From assembly GCF_029910215.1 (NCBI RefSeq), contig NZ_CP110396.1, forward strand, positions 1,612,001 to 1,676,000: a stretch of DNA of 64,000 bases, given 5' to 3'. A program made the position numbers and the translations under genes. The stretch's first letter is position 1; every line of letters begins with the position of its first letter. Shown here in pieces: positions 8,701 to 17,411 of the stretch. The notes beneath the pieces are model-generated. The model searched no databases. It was not told the origin of the DNA and saw nothing but the letters and a program-made list of their open reading frames with translations. Source of the DNA: Paraburkholderia sp. D15. GTDB lineage: Bacteria > Pseudomonadota > Gammaproteobacteria > Burkholderiales > Burkholderiaceae.

Positions 8701-9413
8701 GCTGTCACCCCGCGACGGGCCAGCAAGTAACGGCTGCTTGCCGAGACGATGCCGTCCAGCACCAGCGCGAGTATGGCGGTAGCCGCCGCGCCCAACAGGA
8801 GTTGCTGCTGGTTGTTCAGGTAGATGCCCGGGAAAATCAACGTACCGAGGCTGTCCGCGCCGATCAGATACGCGAGCGGCGCGCTGCCCACGTTAATCGC
8901 CAGCGCCGTTCGCACGCCACCGATGATGATCGGCATTGCGTTCGGCAACTCGACACGCAGCAGCGACTGCCAGCCGGTCATGCCTAGACCTCGGGCCGCC
9001 TCCCGCAGCGCGGGCGATACGTTTTTCATGCCTTCGTACGCATTGCGGGTGATGGGTAGCAGCGACGCCAGGAATAGCGCCACCAAGGCGGGAATATCGC
9101 CTATGCCGAAGATGCCGAGCGCGATTGCCAGTACGGCTAACGAGGGCACCGTGTTGCCGATGTTGAAGATCTGCATGAAGCGCTCGGCCTGACGCGCAAG
9201 GCGCGGGCGGCTGAGCGCCATGCCTGCCGGAATGCCTACGAGTAGCGCGGCGGCCATCGAATAGCCCACCAGCAGCAGGTGCCGCTTCGTGTAATAGACG
9301 AGATCTGGGGCGTACTGGTGTAGCGCTTTGGGGTCGATTGCGTGGCATAGCAACGCGATCACTATGACAAGAGCGGTCAGGCTGCCGAGGAGTCTGACAG
9401 GTCGGTGAATCAT
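8697..9413 (-). CDS. osmoprotectant ABC transporter permease (OpuCD/YehY-like)
   Basis: First gene of the four-gene importer operon (permease, binding protein, permease, ATPase). The 238-residue protein has an extra N-terminal membrane helix compared with its partner and carries the coupling loop EAARGLGMTGWQSLLRVELP. It is paralogous to the 7033-7686 permease. The promoter must lie in 9414-9526, but no clear motif was identified there. Expression probably responds to osmotic or stationary-phase signals, as for related Yeh/Osm systems (inference). Confidence 0.92.
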   Translation of the reverse strand: MIHRPVRLLGSLTALVIVIALLCHAIDPKALHQYAPDLVYYTKRHLLLVGYSMAAALLVGIPAGMALSRPRLARQAERFMQIFNIGNTVPSLAVLAIALGIFGIGDIPALVALFLASLLPITRNAYEGMKNVSPALREAARGLGMTGWQSLLRVELPNAMPIIIGGVRTALAINVGSAPLAYLIGADSLGTLIFPGIYLNNQQQLLLGAAATAILALVLDGIVSASSRYLLARRGVTA

Positions 9414-9526
9414 CTATCTGCGCCTCGTTGGGTCGTTGGGACCAGATAGAGGTAGCAAGTGGGATGCCTGGGGCTACGGAGGCGGCACAAAATCACGCGT
9501 ACACGACATGTCCCCCGCACCGGCAT

Positions 9527-10894
9527 CTAGGTCTCGCATGGCGCTGCACGTCGTCTGAAGAACGGCGTGCCGTCATTTCCGATGCGCGCAAACACCGCAC
9601 CTAAGGCGCTCGCGATGAAGAGCGGCAATGCGCCCGCGAGCAGCATGTCGCGGATGTCGATATGCAACGCAAACAGCGCGCCGCCGTACAGCGTGCCGAC
9701 AATTCCGCCGACACGTCCGGCACCGAACGCCCATCCGAGTCCAGTCGATCGTACAGTCGTGGGGTACGCGTCCGCCGCGACATAATGCGAGCAGACCACG
9801 CCACCGATCACCGTCAGTCCTGCGATACCGACCATACTGGCGAGTAACGCCGCAGACTGTATTCCCAACGCGCCGATCAGCGACACGACCATACCGCCGA
9901 CTGCCATCACGACAGCCATCACCGCAGCCGGTCGCAGTTTATCCATCAAGCGGCCGAGCAGAATCGGGCCCAGCACGCCGCCTACCTGATAAAGCGACGT
10001 GACGAATACCGCTTGCGTCACGCTCGCTCCGGCATCGTGAATCATGACCGGCAGCCAGTTCGACAGCAGATACAAGTCCAAAAAACTCAGGAAATAGATC
10101 ATCCACAGCAGCAGCGTACGAAGGGCGCGACGGTGTTCAAAAAGTTGCGCGACGGGCGAGCGCATCGGACGAGGTTCTATTGCGATAAATCGGGTTTCCC
10201 TGGTAAAGATCGATCGCGAATCGAAGGTTCGCAGAAGAGCGGCAACGCGGGCGTTGTCATCTCCTTTCGCCACCATGAAACGAATCGACTCCGGTAGCCA
10301 AAGCAGTACCGCGAGACTGGTGAAAGCGGGAAAAGCACCCCCAAAAAACAGCACGGATTGCCATCCCTGAGCGGCAATCAGCCAGCCGGAAAGAAACCCG
10401 CCGAGTGCGGCGCCCAGAGAGAAGCCGCTATACATCGTCATCAACGCGGTGGCGCGAATTCGCCTCGGTGCATATTCCGCCGTGAGCGCGACGGCATTCG
10501 GCATCGCGCCGCCAATACCGAGACCGGCCAGAAAGCGGAGAACCGTCAATTCCGTCATCGACGTGGCCAAACTCGCGGCGAACGTCAACACGCTAAACAG
10601 CACACAACACAACAGCACGACCGAGCGGCGGCCGATGCGATCCGCGAGCGTGCCGAACAACATGCCGCCCAGCGCCATGCCGGTCAGCCCGGCCGCGAAG
10701 ACCGGTGTCAACGCGGCGCGATTGACGCCCCAATCGTGGATGATCGCAGGCGCGACATAGCCGATCGCCTGTGCGTCGAAACCATCGGCCATCGCAACCA
10801 GCGAACACACGAAGAAGATGACGATCTGTCTCGCACTGAGCCGATGGTCGTCGATGTAGCGTTCGACATCCACCGGTGTGGCATCGGTTTGCAT
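9527..10894 (-). CDS. MFS permease, aromatic acid:H+ symporter type
   Basis: Twelve-helix proton symporter of the AAHS group (PcaK/BenK/MhpT relatives), 455 residues. The motif CSLVAMADGFDAQAIGYVAP in the first membrane helix, containing DGFD, is characteristic of aromatic-acid carriers. The ATG of MQTDATPV is chosen because AGGAG lies just upstream; the open frame extends 15 codons further. It follows the FAD monooxygenase on the same strand with a 75-bp gap, which fits uptake of the monooxygenase substrate, such as a hydroxybenzoate. The substrate is inferred from family and context. Confidence 0.9.
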   Translation of the reverse strand: MQTDATPVDVERYIDDHRLSARQIVIFFVCSLVAMADGFDAQAIGYVAPAIIHDWGVNRAALTPVFAAGLTGMALGGMLFGTLADRIGRRSVVLLCCVLFSVLTFAASLATSMTELTVLRFLAGLGIGGAMPNAVALTAEYAPRRIRATALMTMYSGFSLGAALGGFLSGWLIAAQGWQSVLFFGGAFPAFTSLAVLLWLPESIRFMVAKGDDNARVAALLRTFDSRSIFTRETRFIAIEPRPMRSPVAQLFEHRRALRTLLLWMIYFLSFLDLYLLSNWLPVMIHDAGASVTQAVFVTSLYQVGGVLGPILLGRLMDKLRPAAVMAVVMAVGGMVVSLIGALGIQSAALLASMVGIAGLTVIGGVVCSHYVAADAYPTTVRSTGLGWAFGAGRVGGIVGTLYGGALFALHIDIRDMLLAGALPLFIASALGAVFARIGNDGTPFFRRRAAPCET

Positions 10895-10914
10895 GCTGGT
10901 CTCCTTTTTTCTCG

Positions 10915-10930
10915 CCGTCATGCATGACGG
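10915..10930. promoter_or_regulatory. 16-bp perfect palindrome upstream of the aromatic permease
   Basis: CCGTCATGCATGACGG is its own reverse complement. It lies 21 bases before the permease start, between it and the monooxygenase stop. An operator is likely; it has no loop, so it is a poor RNA hairpin. Confidence 0.4.
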
Positions 10931-10969
10931 TCTGCTCACGCTGCAGGCGAAATCGCCATAAGACCGCCG

Positions 10970-12184
10970 CTAAACGACGTGCCGGCCACCCACGTCGACA
11001 CGTGTCGCGTCGTACTCGAAAAGCCATTCGTAGCGTTCGCGAACCCGCTCCTCGGCCCACTCCGTGTTGACGTATTCGGACGCATAGTCTGCATTGGCCA
11101 GCAACGGGTTATGAAACCGTGCACCGTTGGCAGTCGAACCGTTCACCATCTTCTCGGTGCGATCCATGCGCAGGGTTTCGTAGCGCTCGAGTCCGGCCGC
11201 GGGATCCACCGCGTGCGCGTCGATACAACGGGCGAGGACGAGGCCGTCCTCGATCGCCATGACCGCACCTTGGGCAAGAAAGGGAAGCGTGGGATGACAG
11301 GCGTCGCCGAGTAAGGTCACGCGGCCACGTGTCCATTTCTTCATCGGTTTGCGCGCAAGCAATGCCCATTTGAACGGTTCGCGAATGCCGCGAATGAGCG
11401 TCTGCACATCCGGGTGCCAGCCGCTGAAATCGGCAAGACACTCGTCAACGGTACCGCGCGTGGTCCACGATTCGACCCGCCAGTCGTCTCGTTCGACAAT
11501 GCCGACGAAGTTCACCAGCCGCCCATGCCGTAACGGATAGTGAATGACATGCGCGCCCGGTCCGATCCAGTTCGTACCGATGCGGCTGCGCAGATGTTCC
11601 GGCAGTGCCTCGCTCGGAATCAGGCCTCGCCACGCGACGCAACCGATAAACTCGGCATCGCCTTCGCCGAACAGCCGACGGCGTACGTTCGAATGGATCC
11701 CGTCAGCGCCGATCAGCAACGTGCCCTCGGCCGCGTGACCGTTCTCCAGTTGCACGCGCACGGACGTGTCGTCCTGATCGAAACCCGTCACTTTCGCGCC
11801 GCAATGAATGGCGTCGGGTTTCAGCGCGCGAATACGTTGCACGAGAAGATCGTGCAGATCGGCGCGATAGACAAGGTAGTAAGGGAAGCCGTATTTCTCG
11901 ACCGAACTCTTCCCGAGATCGAAGAGCGGCCACGTTTGACCGGTATTCCAGAGTCGAACCTGTTTGCTCGCCGCTTCTGTCGCCGAATCGCGCAGCGCGC
12001 TTTCGAGGCCGAGCTCGAAGAGACAGCGCGTGCCGTTTGCGCTGATCTGAAACCCCGCCCCGACTTCTGAAAGCTGCGGCGCCTGCTCGTACACGTCGAC
12101 GTCTATACCACGCCGCAACAGCGCAAGCGCGCAGGTCAATCCACCGATTCCGCCGCCTGCAATCAATACCTTCCGAGTGCTCAA
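10970..12184 (-). CDS. FAD-dependent aromatic monooxygenase (salicylate/3-hydroxybenzoate hydroxylase-like)
   Basis: Single-component flavoprotein hydroxylase of about 404 residues. Three group-A motifs are visible: GGGIGGLT for the FAD ADP part near the N-terminus, the DG motif in LIGADGIHSNVR, and the GD motif in LLGDACHPTLPF. It resembles salicylate 1-hydroxylase and 3-hydroxybenzoate 6-hydroxylase, so the substrate is probably a phenolic acid. The TTG at 12184 is preferred: GGAGGAGAGG precedes it, and the alternative ATG at 12238 would place an inverted repeat inside the gene. It is divergent from the M20 amidohydrolase and precedes an aromatic-acid permease. Confidence 0.87.
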   Translation of the reverse strand: MSTRKVLIAGGGIGGLTCALALLRRGIDVDVYEQAPQLSEVGAGFQISANGTRCLFELGLESALRDSATEAASKQVRLWNTGQTWPLFDLGKSSVEKYGFPYYLVYRADLHDLLVQRIRALKPDAIHCGAKVTGFDQDDTSVRVQLENGHAAEGTLLIGADGIHSNVRRRLFGEGDAEFIGCVAWRGLIPSEALPEHLRSRIGTNWIGPGAHVIHYPLRHGRLVNFVGIVERDDWRVESWTTRGTVDECLADFSGWHPDVQTLIRGIREPFKWALLARKPMKKWTRGRVTLLGDACHPTLPFLAQGAVMAIEDGLVLARCIDAHAVDPAAGLERYETLRMDRTEKMVNGSTANGARFHNPLLANADYASEYVNTEWAEERVRERYEWLFEYDATRVDVGGRHVV

Positions 12185-12204
12185 TTGCCTCTCCTCCACT
12201 TGCA

Positions 12205-12222
12205 CATGGCAAACGTGCCATG
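12205..12222. promoter_or_regulatory. inverted repeat in the monooxygenase/amidohydrolase divergent region
   Basis: CATGGCA-AACG-TGCCATG, perfect 7-bp arms, about 20 bases upstream of the TTG start of the monooxygenase. A regulator site for the divergent pair is likely. The rest of 12223-12421 is AT-rich and holds no gene. Confidence 0.45.
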
Positions 12223-12421
12223 GCAGCGAATTGGACACCTCGTCAACTCGTCTGTGAAGTGAAAGTGTCTTATCGATTCATAAGCGAATCACAACAATTG
12301 TTCTGTACCGGAATCGCATTGATGAGGAGAGTCAATCAAACTATTTAATATTCTGGTTTCACAAATAACTGCGCATCAAGTCTACTTAGGAGAGTAACCA
12401 GCACACATATCTTTCTGCACG

Positions 12422-13630
12422 ATGAAGGTCATTCCAGAGATTCAGGCGGCGTTCGGCGAGTTGCAATCGATCCGGCATTCGCTTCACCAACACCCCGAAC
12501 TTCGATATGAAGAAAACCGGACTGCGGAATTGATCGCGGAGCGGTTGAAGCATTGGGGTTTGCAGGTGCACTGCGGACTCGGGAAAACGGGTGTGGTCGG
12601 TTTGCTGAAAAAAGGCAATGGCCATGCATCGATCGGTCTGCGCGCGGACATGGACGCGCTACCCGTCGACGAGCTCAATACGTTTTGCCATCGTTCGACA
12701 CGACGCGGCCATATGCACGCGTGCGGCCACGACGGCCACGTCGCCATGTTGCTCGGCGCGGCGCGTCATCTTGCCGAGCGAGGAGACTTCGACGGCACGA
12801 TCGTCTTCATCTTTCAGCCGGCCGAGGAAGGCGGAGCCGGCGCGCAGGCGATGATCGACGACGGCCTGTTCACCCGCTTTCCCGTCGATGCGGTCTTCGC
12901 CCTGCACAACTGGCCGGGGCTCGAAACAGGTCGCTTCGGCGTGACTGCGGGTCCGATCATGGCGGCCAGCGCGGAGTTTCGCATCGACGTGTCCGGCGTC
13001 GGCTCGCATGCGGCGCTTCCGCATCTGGGACACGATCCGCTCTTCGCCGCCGCGCAGATCTATCACGGTCTGCAGGCACTGGTGACGCGCAACAAACGTC
13101 CGATCGATGCCGCCGTGCTGACCGTCGCGCAATTTCACGGCGGCGAAAAAGACAACGTGATCGCCGATTGTGCGTGGATGTCCGGCACGGTTCGCGCGTT
13201 CAGCAACACGCTGATCGATCTGTTCGAAACGCGCATGCGCGAGGTCGCAACGGCCCTCGCGTCCGGCCATGGATGCACCGCGTCGACGACCTTCAGGCGC
13301 AGCTATCCTGCCACCGTCAACGACATCGCCCAGACGCGCTTTGCCGTGGAGGTGATGCGGGAGGTGGTGGGCACGGCCAAGGTCGACGACAACATCGAAC
13401 CGACCACCACCGGCGAAGATTTCGCGTTCATGTTGCTGACCCGCCCAGGCTGCTATGCGCTGCTCGGCAACGGTAACGGCGACCATCGCGCGGCAGGGCA
13501 CGGCAACGGGCCTTGCACGCTGCACAACCCCAGCTACGACTTCAACGACGAACTGCTGCCCATCGGCGCCACCTATTGGGTACGCCTCACGGAACGCTTC
13601 CTCGCCCGCCGCCTTGCCAACGACTCGTGA
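12422..13630 (+). CDS. M20-family amidohydrolase (hippurate hydrolase-like)
   Basis: Metal-dependent amidohydrolase of the M20D group, which removes acyl groups from N-acylated amino acids such as hippurate or IAA conjugates. The 402-residue length is usual. Metal-site motifs are intact: RADMDALP, HACGHDGH, and PAEEGGAGAQ, plus the dimerisation domain from about 185 to 300. The ATG at 12422 is the only sensible start; AGGAG lies about 30 bases upstream, so initiation may be weak. It is followed 79 bp later by an MHS permease and then an aminotransferase, suggesting uptake, deacylation and transamination of one compound. Substrate unproven. Confidence 0.88.
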   Translation: MKVIPEIQAAFGELQSIRHSLHQHPELRYEENRTAELIAERLKHWGLQVHCGLGKTGVVGLLKKGNGHASIGLRADMDALPVDELNTFCHRSTRRGHMHACGHDGHVAMLLGAARHLAERGDFDGTIVFIFQPAEEGGAGAQAMIDDGLFTRFPVDAVFALHNWPGLETGRFGVTAGPIMAASAEFRIDVSGVGSHAALPHLGHDPLFAAAQIYHGLQALVTRNKRPIDAAVLTVAQFHGGEKDNVIADCAWMSGTVRAFSNTLIDLFETRMREVATALASGHGCTASTTFRRSYPATVNDIAQTRFAVEVMREVVGTAKVDDNIEPTTTGEDFAFMLLTRPGCYALLGNGNGDHRAAGHGNGPCTLHNPSYDFNDELLPIGATYWVRLTERFLARRLANDS

Positions 13631-13709
13631 CGAACCCCGCACACCGCCGCGGGCCGTTTTGAAGCGCCATTTTTACTACTCAAAAAAATTCGTCGATCAG
13701 GAGACTCTC

Positions 13710-15011
13710 ATGGAAATATCCCCCAAACAGCAATGGCGCAACGCGCTAGCATCGACCATCGGCAATATGCTCGAATGGTATGACTTCATCATTTTCGGAT
13801 TTCTGTCCGTTCTGATTTCCCGGCAGTTCTTTCCGGCAAGCGATCCCTACACCGCCTTGCTGTCCACCACGGCCACCTTCGGCGCCGGTTTCATTTTCCG
13901 TCCGCTCGGCGGTGTATTGATCGGCATGTATGCCGATCGCGCCGGCAGAAAAAAGGCGTTGTCTCTCGTGATTACGCTGATGACGTTCTCCACGGCCATT
14001 CTCGCCTTCACGCCGACATACGCCACGATCGGCGTCGGCGCCACGGTACTCGTGGTGCTCGCACGCATCGTCCAGGGCATCTCCGCAGGCGGGGAGTTCG
14101 GCACGGCCACCGCCGTGCTGGTCGAGTTCTCGCCGAAGAACAGAAAGAATCTGTTCGGCAGTCTGCAGATGTTTGCGCAATGCTTCGGCTCGCTGCTGTC
14201 GGCCTTGATGGGCACGCTGCTTACGACGAGATTCAGCGACGCCGAACTCGAATCGTGGGCATGGCGCATTCCGTTCGTGGTAGGCCTGCTGATCGGTCCG
14301 TTGGGCTTTTACCTGCGCAGGAACATGACCGAAACCGAAGCGTTCGAACAGGCCGCGCACAAGCCGAAAGGCGTGTTGCGCGAAACGGTACGTAGCCACA
14401 AGCGGGAAATAGCGGTAGCGGTGGCCCTGAGTTCGACGCTGAATGTCATGGCCTACGTGGTCATCTCGTATCTGCCGATCTACGCTGTCCGCAATCTCGG
14501 CCTCCCCGCGTCGGTCCCGTTCAAGGTGCTTGTGATTGCGGGCATTGTCCGCATGATCCTCATTCCGTTCTTCGGGATTCTGGCCGACCGGATCGGCGCC
14601 GATGTAATTCTGCGTTGGACATTGTGGCTGATTCTGGCGGTACTTTATCCGTGCTACTACTGGACGATCCACGCGCCGTCGATAATCTCCGTGCTCGGGA
14701 CATCCGTGATCTTTGCCGTTCTGATGGGCGCGTTTCAAGGCCCTATCTCGACCTATTGCGCGGAACTATTTCCCGTGCCGGTTCGTTCGACCGGTCTATC
14801 GGTCGCCTACAACATTGGCGCGTCATTGCTGGGTGGTTTCACGCCATTCGTGTTGACCTGGCTGTTGCACGATACCGGGGATAAGTACATCCCCGCGCAC
14901 TATTGCGCGTTCTTCTTCGTCATCGGTCTGATCGGTCTCAAGTTCGGCGCACCCACGAGCCATAACAGCGACGCCGTCGAACCGCTAGCCAAACCCATCG
15001 TCAATCGATGA
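13710..15011 (+). CDS. MFS permease, metabolite:H+ symporter (MHS) family
   Basis: Inner-membrane proton symporter of the MHS family (ProP, ShiA and KgtP relatives), 433 residues with 12 predicted helices. NMLEWYDFIIFGFLSVLI in helix 1 and GRKKALSLVITL after helix 2 are family signatures. CAGGAGACTCTC directly before the ATG gives a clear ribosome binding site. It belongs to the operon M20 amidohydrolase, MHS permease, HisC-like aminotransferase and probably imports the amidohydrolase substrate. It ends just before a hairpin. Confidence 0.9.
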   Translation: MEISPKQQWRNALASTIGNMLEWYDFIIFGFLSVLISRQFFPASDPYTALLSTTATFGAGFIFRPLGGVLIGMYADRAGRKKALSLVITLMTFSTAILAFTPTYATIGVGATVLVVLARIVQGISAGGEFGTATAVLVEFSPKNRKNLFGSLQMFAQCFGSLLSALMGTLLTTRFSDAELESWAWRIPFVVGLLIGPLGFYLRRNMTETEAFEQAAHKPKGVLRETVRSHKREIAVAVALSSTLNVMAYVVISYLPIYAVRNLGLPASVPFKVLVIAGIVRMILIPFFGILADRIGADVILRWTLWLILAVLYPCYYWTIHAPSIISVLGTSVIFAVLMGAFQGPISTYCAELFPVPVRSTGLSVAYNIGASLLGGFTPFVLTWLLHDTGDKYIPAHYCAFFFVIGLIGLKFGAPTSHNSDAVEPLAKPIVNR

Positions 15012-15016
15012 TCCCC

Positions 15017-15040
15017 AGGCGGTCGTCGGACCGCCTTTCC
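15017..15040 (+). terminator. hairpin between permease and aminotransferase
   Basis: AGGCGGTC-GTCG-GACCGCCT, perfect 8-bp stem, followed by TTCCTTTC. The T-run is interrupted, so partial termination or mRNA-end protection between two operon genes is possible. Confidence 0.6.
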
Positions 15041-15070
15041 TTTCGTCTTCACCTTTAATTTCTATCCACC

Positions 15071-16186
15071 ATGGTCAACGCACTTCCTCAAATCCTGCGC
15101 GCCGAAGCTTACCAACCCGGTAAACCAATCGAAGAACTAGCGCGCGAAATCGGTATCTCACCGGAACGAATCATCAAGCTCGCATCCAATGAAAACCCGC
15201 TCGGTATGTCGCCCCAAGCCCGGCAAGCGGCCGTGGACGCGATGCACGACAGTGCGCTTTATCCGGACGGCAACGGTTTTCATTTGAAGCAAGCGCTCTG
15301 CGAGCACCTGAAGGTCGAAGAAAACAATCTGACGCTTGGCGCGGGCAGCAACGAAATTCTCGATCTCGTCGCCAGCGTGTTTCTGTCGGCCGGCACGAGC
15401 GCGGTGTACTCGCAATACTCGTTCGCGGTCTATGCGCAGGCAACACTGCGCGTCGCGGCCGACGGCATTTCCGTTCCTGCAAAGGACTACGGCCACGATC
15501 TCGATGCGATGCTGAAAGCGATCCGCGACGATACCCGAGTCGTGTTTGTCGCGAACCCAAATAATCCGACTGGGACGTTTATCGACGAAAAACCATTGCT
15601 CGACTTCTTGAGCAAGGTGCCCGCTTCTGTCCTCGTCGTACTCGACGAAGCCTATTACGAGTACCTGCCGGCCGCGCGTCAATACAATACCGTCGATTGG
15701 ATCAAACAGTTTCCGAATCTCATCGTCGCACGAACCTTTTCCAAGGCGTATGGACTGGCGGGCCTTCGCGTCGGTTACTCGATCAGTCATCCCGACATTG
15801 CGGACTACCTGAACCGGATTCGATCGCCCTTCAACGTCAGCACCGTCGCGCAGGCAGCAGCAGTCGCCGCGCTTGCCGACGTCGATTTTTGCAATGCGAC
15901 GCGAGAGGTCAATCTTGCGGGCTTGCAACAGTTCTCGACAGGACTCGGTGCGTTGGGAATTCGTACGCTTCCGTCGTGCGGCAACTTCATTCTGGCCGAG
16001 TTTGGCGAAACCGCGGGAGCCGTCAACGCCTATCTGTTGAAGAACGGCGTGATCGTTAGGCCAATGGGCCGATATGGGCTGAAACACTGGTTGCGGATTT
16101 CCGTCGGACTTCCCGAGCAGAACCGCCGATTGCTGGATCTGCTTGACCTCGCTGATTCACCGCTGCGCGGCCAGCAGTCACGTTAA
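15071..16186 (+). CDS. hisC: HisC-family PLP aminotransferase (histidinol-phosphate aminotransferase-like)
   Basis: Fold-type I aminotransferase, 371 residues. Visible motifs: KLASNENPLG near the N-terminus, ANPNNPTGT, the LDEAYYEY strand, and the PLP-lysine region SKAYGLAGLRVGY, closed by WLRISVG. By sequence it is a histidinol-phosphate aminotransferase. However, no other his gene is nearby and it sits in a catabolic operon, so it may act on an aromatic amino acid released by the M20 amidohydrolase; HisC enzymes often accept aromatic substrates. It is followed by a strong bidirectional hairpin. Confidence 0.85.
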   Translation: MVNALPQILRAEAYQPGKPIEELAREIGISPERIIKLASNENPLGMSPQARQAAVDAMHDSALYPDGNGFHLKQALCEHLKVEENNLTLGAGSNEILDLVASVFLSAGTSAVYSQYSFAVYAQATLRVAADGISVPAKDYGHDLDAMLKAIRDDTRVVFVANPNNPTGTFIDEKPLLDFLSKVPASVLVVLDEAYYEYLPAARQYNTVDWIKQFPNLIVARTFSKAYGLAGLRVGYSISHPDIADYLNRIRSPFNVSTVAQAAAVAALADVDFCNATREVNLAGLQQFSTGLGALGIRTLPSCGNFILAEFGETAGAVNAYLLKNGVIVRPMGRYGLKHWLRISVGLPEQNRRLLDLLDLADSPLRGQQSR

Positions 16187-16192
16187 CGGGAA

Positions 16193-16227
16193 AGCGCCCA
16201 ATGTTTGCATTGGGCGCTCTCGTTTTA
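16193..16227. terminator. bidirectional intrinsic terminator
   Basis: Perfect 11-bp stem AGCGCCCAATG / CATTGGGCGCT with a TTTG loop, followed by CTCGTTTT on the plus strand. It separates the HisC-like gene from the convergent porin gene. Confidence 0.8.
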
Positions 16228-16259
16228 TTGCCGTTCCCGCCGTTCCCGCCGTCTCCAGA

Positions 16260-17345
16260 TCAGAACAGAGTTCTCAAGCCCAACGCGACACCGGTTTGAT
16301 TGTTACGGCCCGGATAGTCGGCCAGAAAGGCCCCGTTACCGCGCGCGAAATCGACTGTGCCATACACTTCGGTACGCTTGGAAAGCGCATATTCGGCGAG
16401 GATCGTTGCCGAATAGTTGATACCGGCGCCCAGCGCGCCGCCGAGCGTGGCCGCGTTTCTCGCATGATCGTAGTAGCCCGCGAACGTCAGCGTCAATGGC
16501 GCCGTGACCTGCCACGTGCTGCCGACGTACAGCGCATCGTCGATACGATTCGGGCTCACGTGCGGCAGAGTCGGAGCCCCCGACTGCTGCATGTCGATGT
16601 CGGCGAGACCGGTATTATCCTGCGAGTGCAGCCAACCGGCGAGCAGTTTCACCGACGGCGTAATCGCATAGACACCGCTTACGTTCGCGATGTTGAACTT
16701 CTTGCCGCCCAGATCGTTTTGCTGAAAACCGGCATCCGCGGAAAACGGTCCGATATCGTATGAAACCGTCACGCCGTACATGCTGTTCTCGCCTGTGCTG
16801 CCCGCCACACCGCCGAAACCGTACATGCCCGAGACGTGAAGGCCGCCGAACTGGCCGCTGTATTTGACCGAACTGCTGGCGGTCAGGAACGGGCCAACAG
16901 GGTTGTATACGTAACTATCCTGCCAGTAGTCTCCAACGGTCATGGGATCGAAGGTTCTTCCCATCGCCTCGAAGAACGGCGTCTGCTGACGTCCAAAAGT
17001 GAGCGTGCCATATTGGCTGCTGGACAGTCCGACGTAGGCTTGACGTTGGAATAACGTGTTGCTGCTATTGTCGAGTTTGCCGCTCCAGAGCTGGAACTGG
17101 TTCTCAAGACGGAAAACGGCCGACACGCCGTTGCCCAGATCTTCACTCCCCTTCAAACCCCAGCGGCTCGGGGTCTCGACACCTTCTCCCATTGCGGTCT
17201 GACTGTTGTTCTTCGAGTCCGCATTGGTCAGGTATCGAATGCTCGTGTCGGCGAGACCATACAAAGTGACCGAACTCTGCGCGAATGCCGTGGGAACGAA
17301 CAGCACGAGCGCGGTTGTACCTGATACAGCAAGAACCTTCTTCAT
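16260..17345 (-). CDS. outer-membrane porin (Burkholderiales type)
   Basis: General-diffusion trimeric porin of the gram-negative porin 4 family, 361 residues. A signal peptide (MKKVLAVSGTTALVLFVPTAFA) is followed by QSSVTLYGLADTSIRY, the usual mature start; the C-terminus ends GLRTLF with the terminal Phe needed for Bam-mediated assembly. ATG 17345 is preferred over 17363 because GGAG lies seven bases upstream. It follows the LivK-like and aldehyde dehydrogenase genes on the same strand and may be the outer-membrane entry for the island's substrate. Confidence 0.92.
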   Translation of the reverse strand: MKKVLAVSGTTALVLFVPTAFAQSSVTLYGLADTSIRYLTNADSKNNSQTAMGEGVETPSRWGLKGSEDLGNGVSAVFRLENQFQLWSGKLDNSSNTLFQRQAYVGLSSSQYGTLTFGRQQTPFFEAMGRTFDPMTVGDYWQDSYVYNPVGPFLTASSSVKYSGQFGGLHVSGMYGFGGVAGSTGENSMYGVTVSYDIGPFSADAGFQQNDLGGKKFNIANVSGVYAITPSVKLLAGWLHSQDNTGLADIDMQQSGAPTLPHVSPNRIDDALYVGSTWQVTAPLTLTFAGYYDHARNAATLGGALGAGINYSATILAEYALSKRTEVYGTVDFARGNGAFLADYPGRNNQTGVALGLRTLF

Positions 17346-17411
17346 CAACATCTCCGTTGTCAATTGTCGAGCGTTTTTTGTGGGCGAACATGGCCGGGCA
17401 ATCCGGCTTTT

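Noticed and set aside
10970..12238. 422-residue version of the FAD monooxygenase starting at ATG 12238
   Set aside because: It would put the CATGGCA inverted repeat and the GGAGGAG site inside coding sequence and precede the FAD motif by an unusual leader. Kept only as an alternative.
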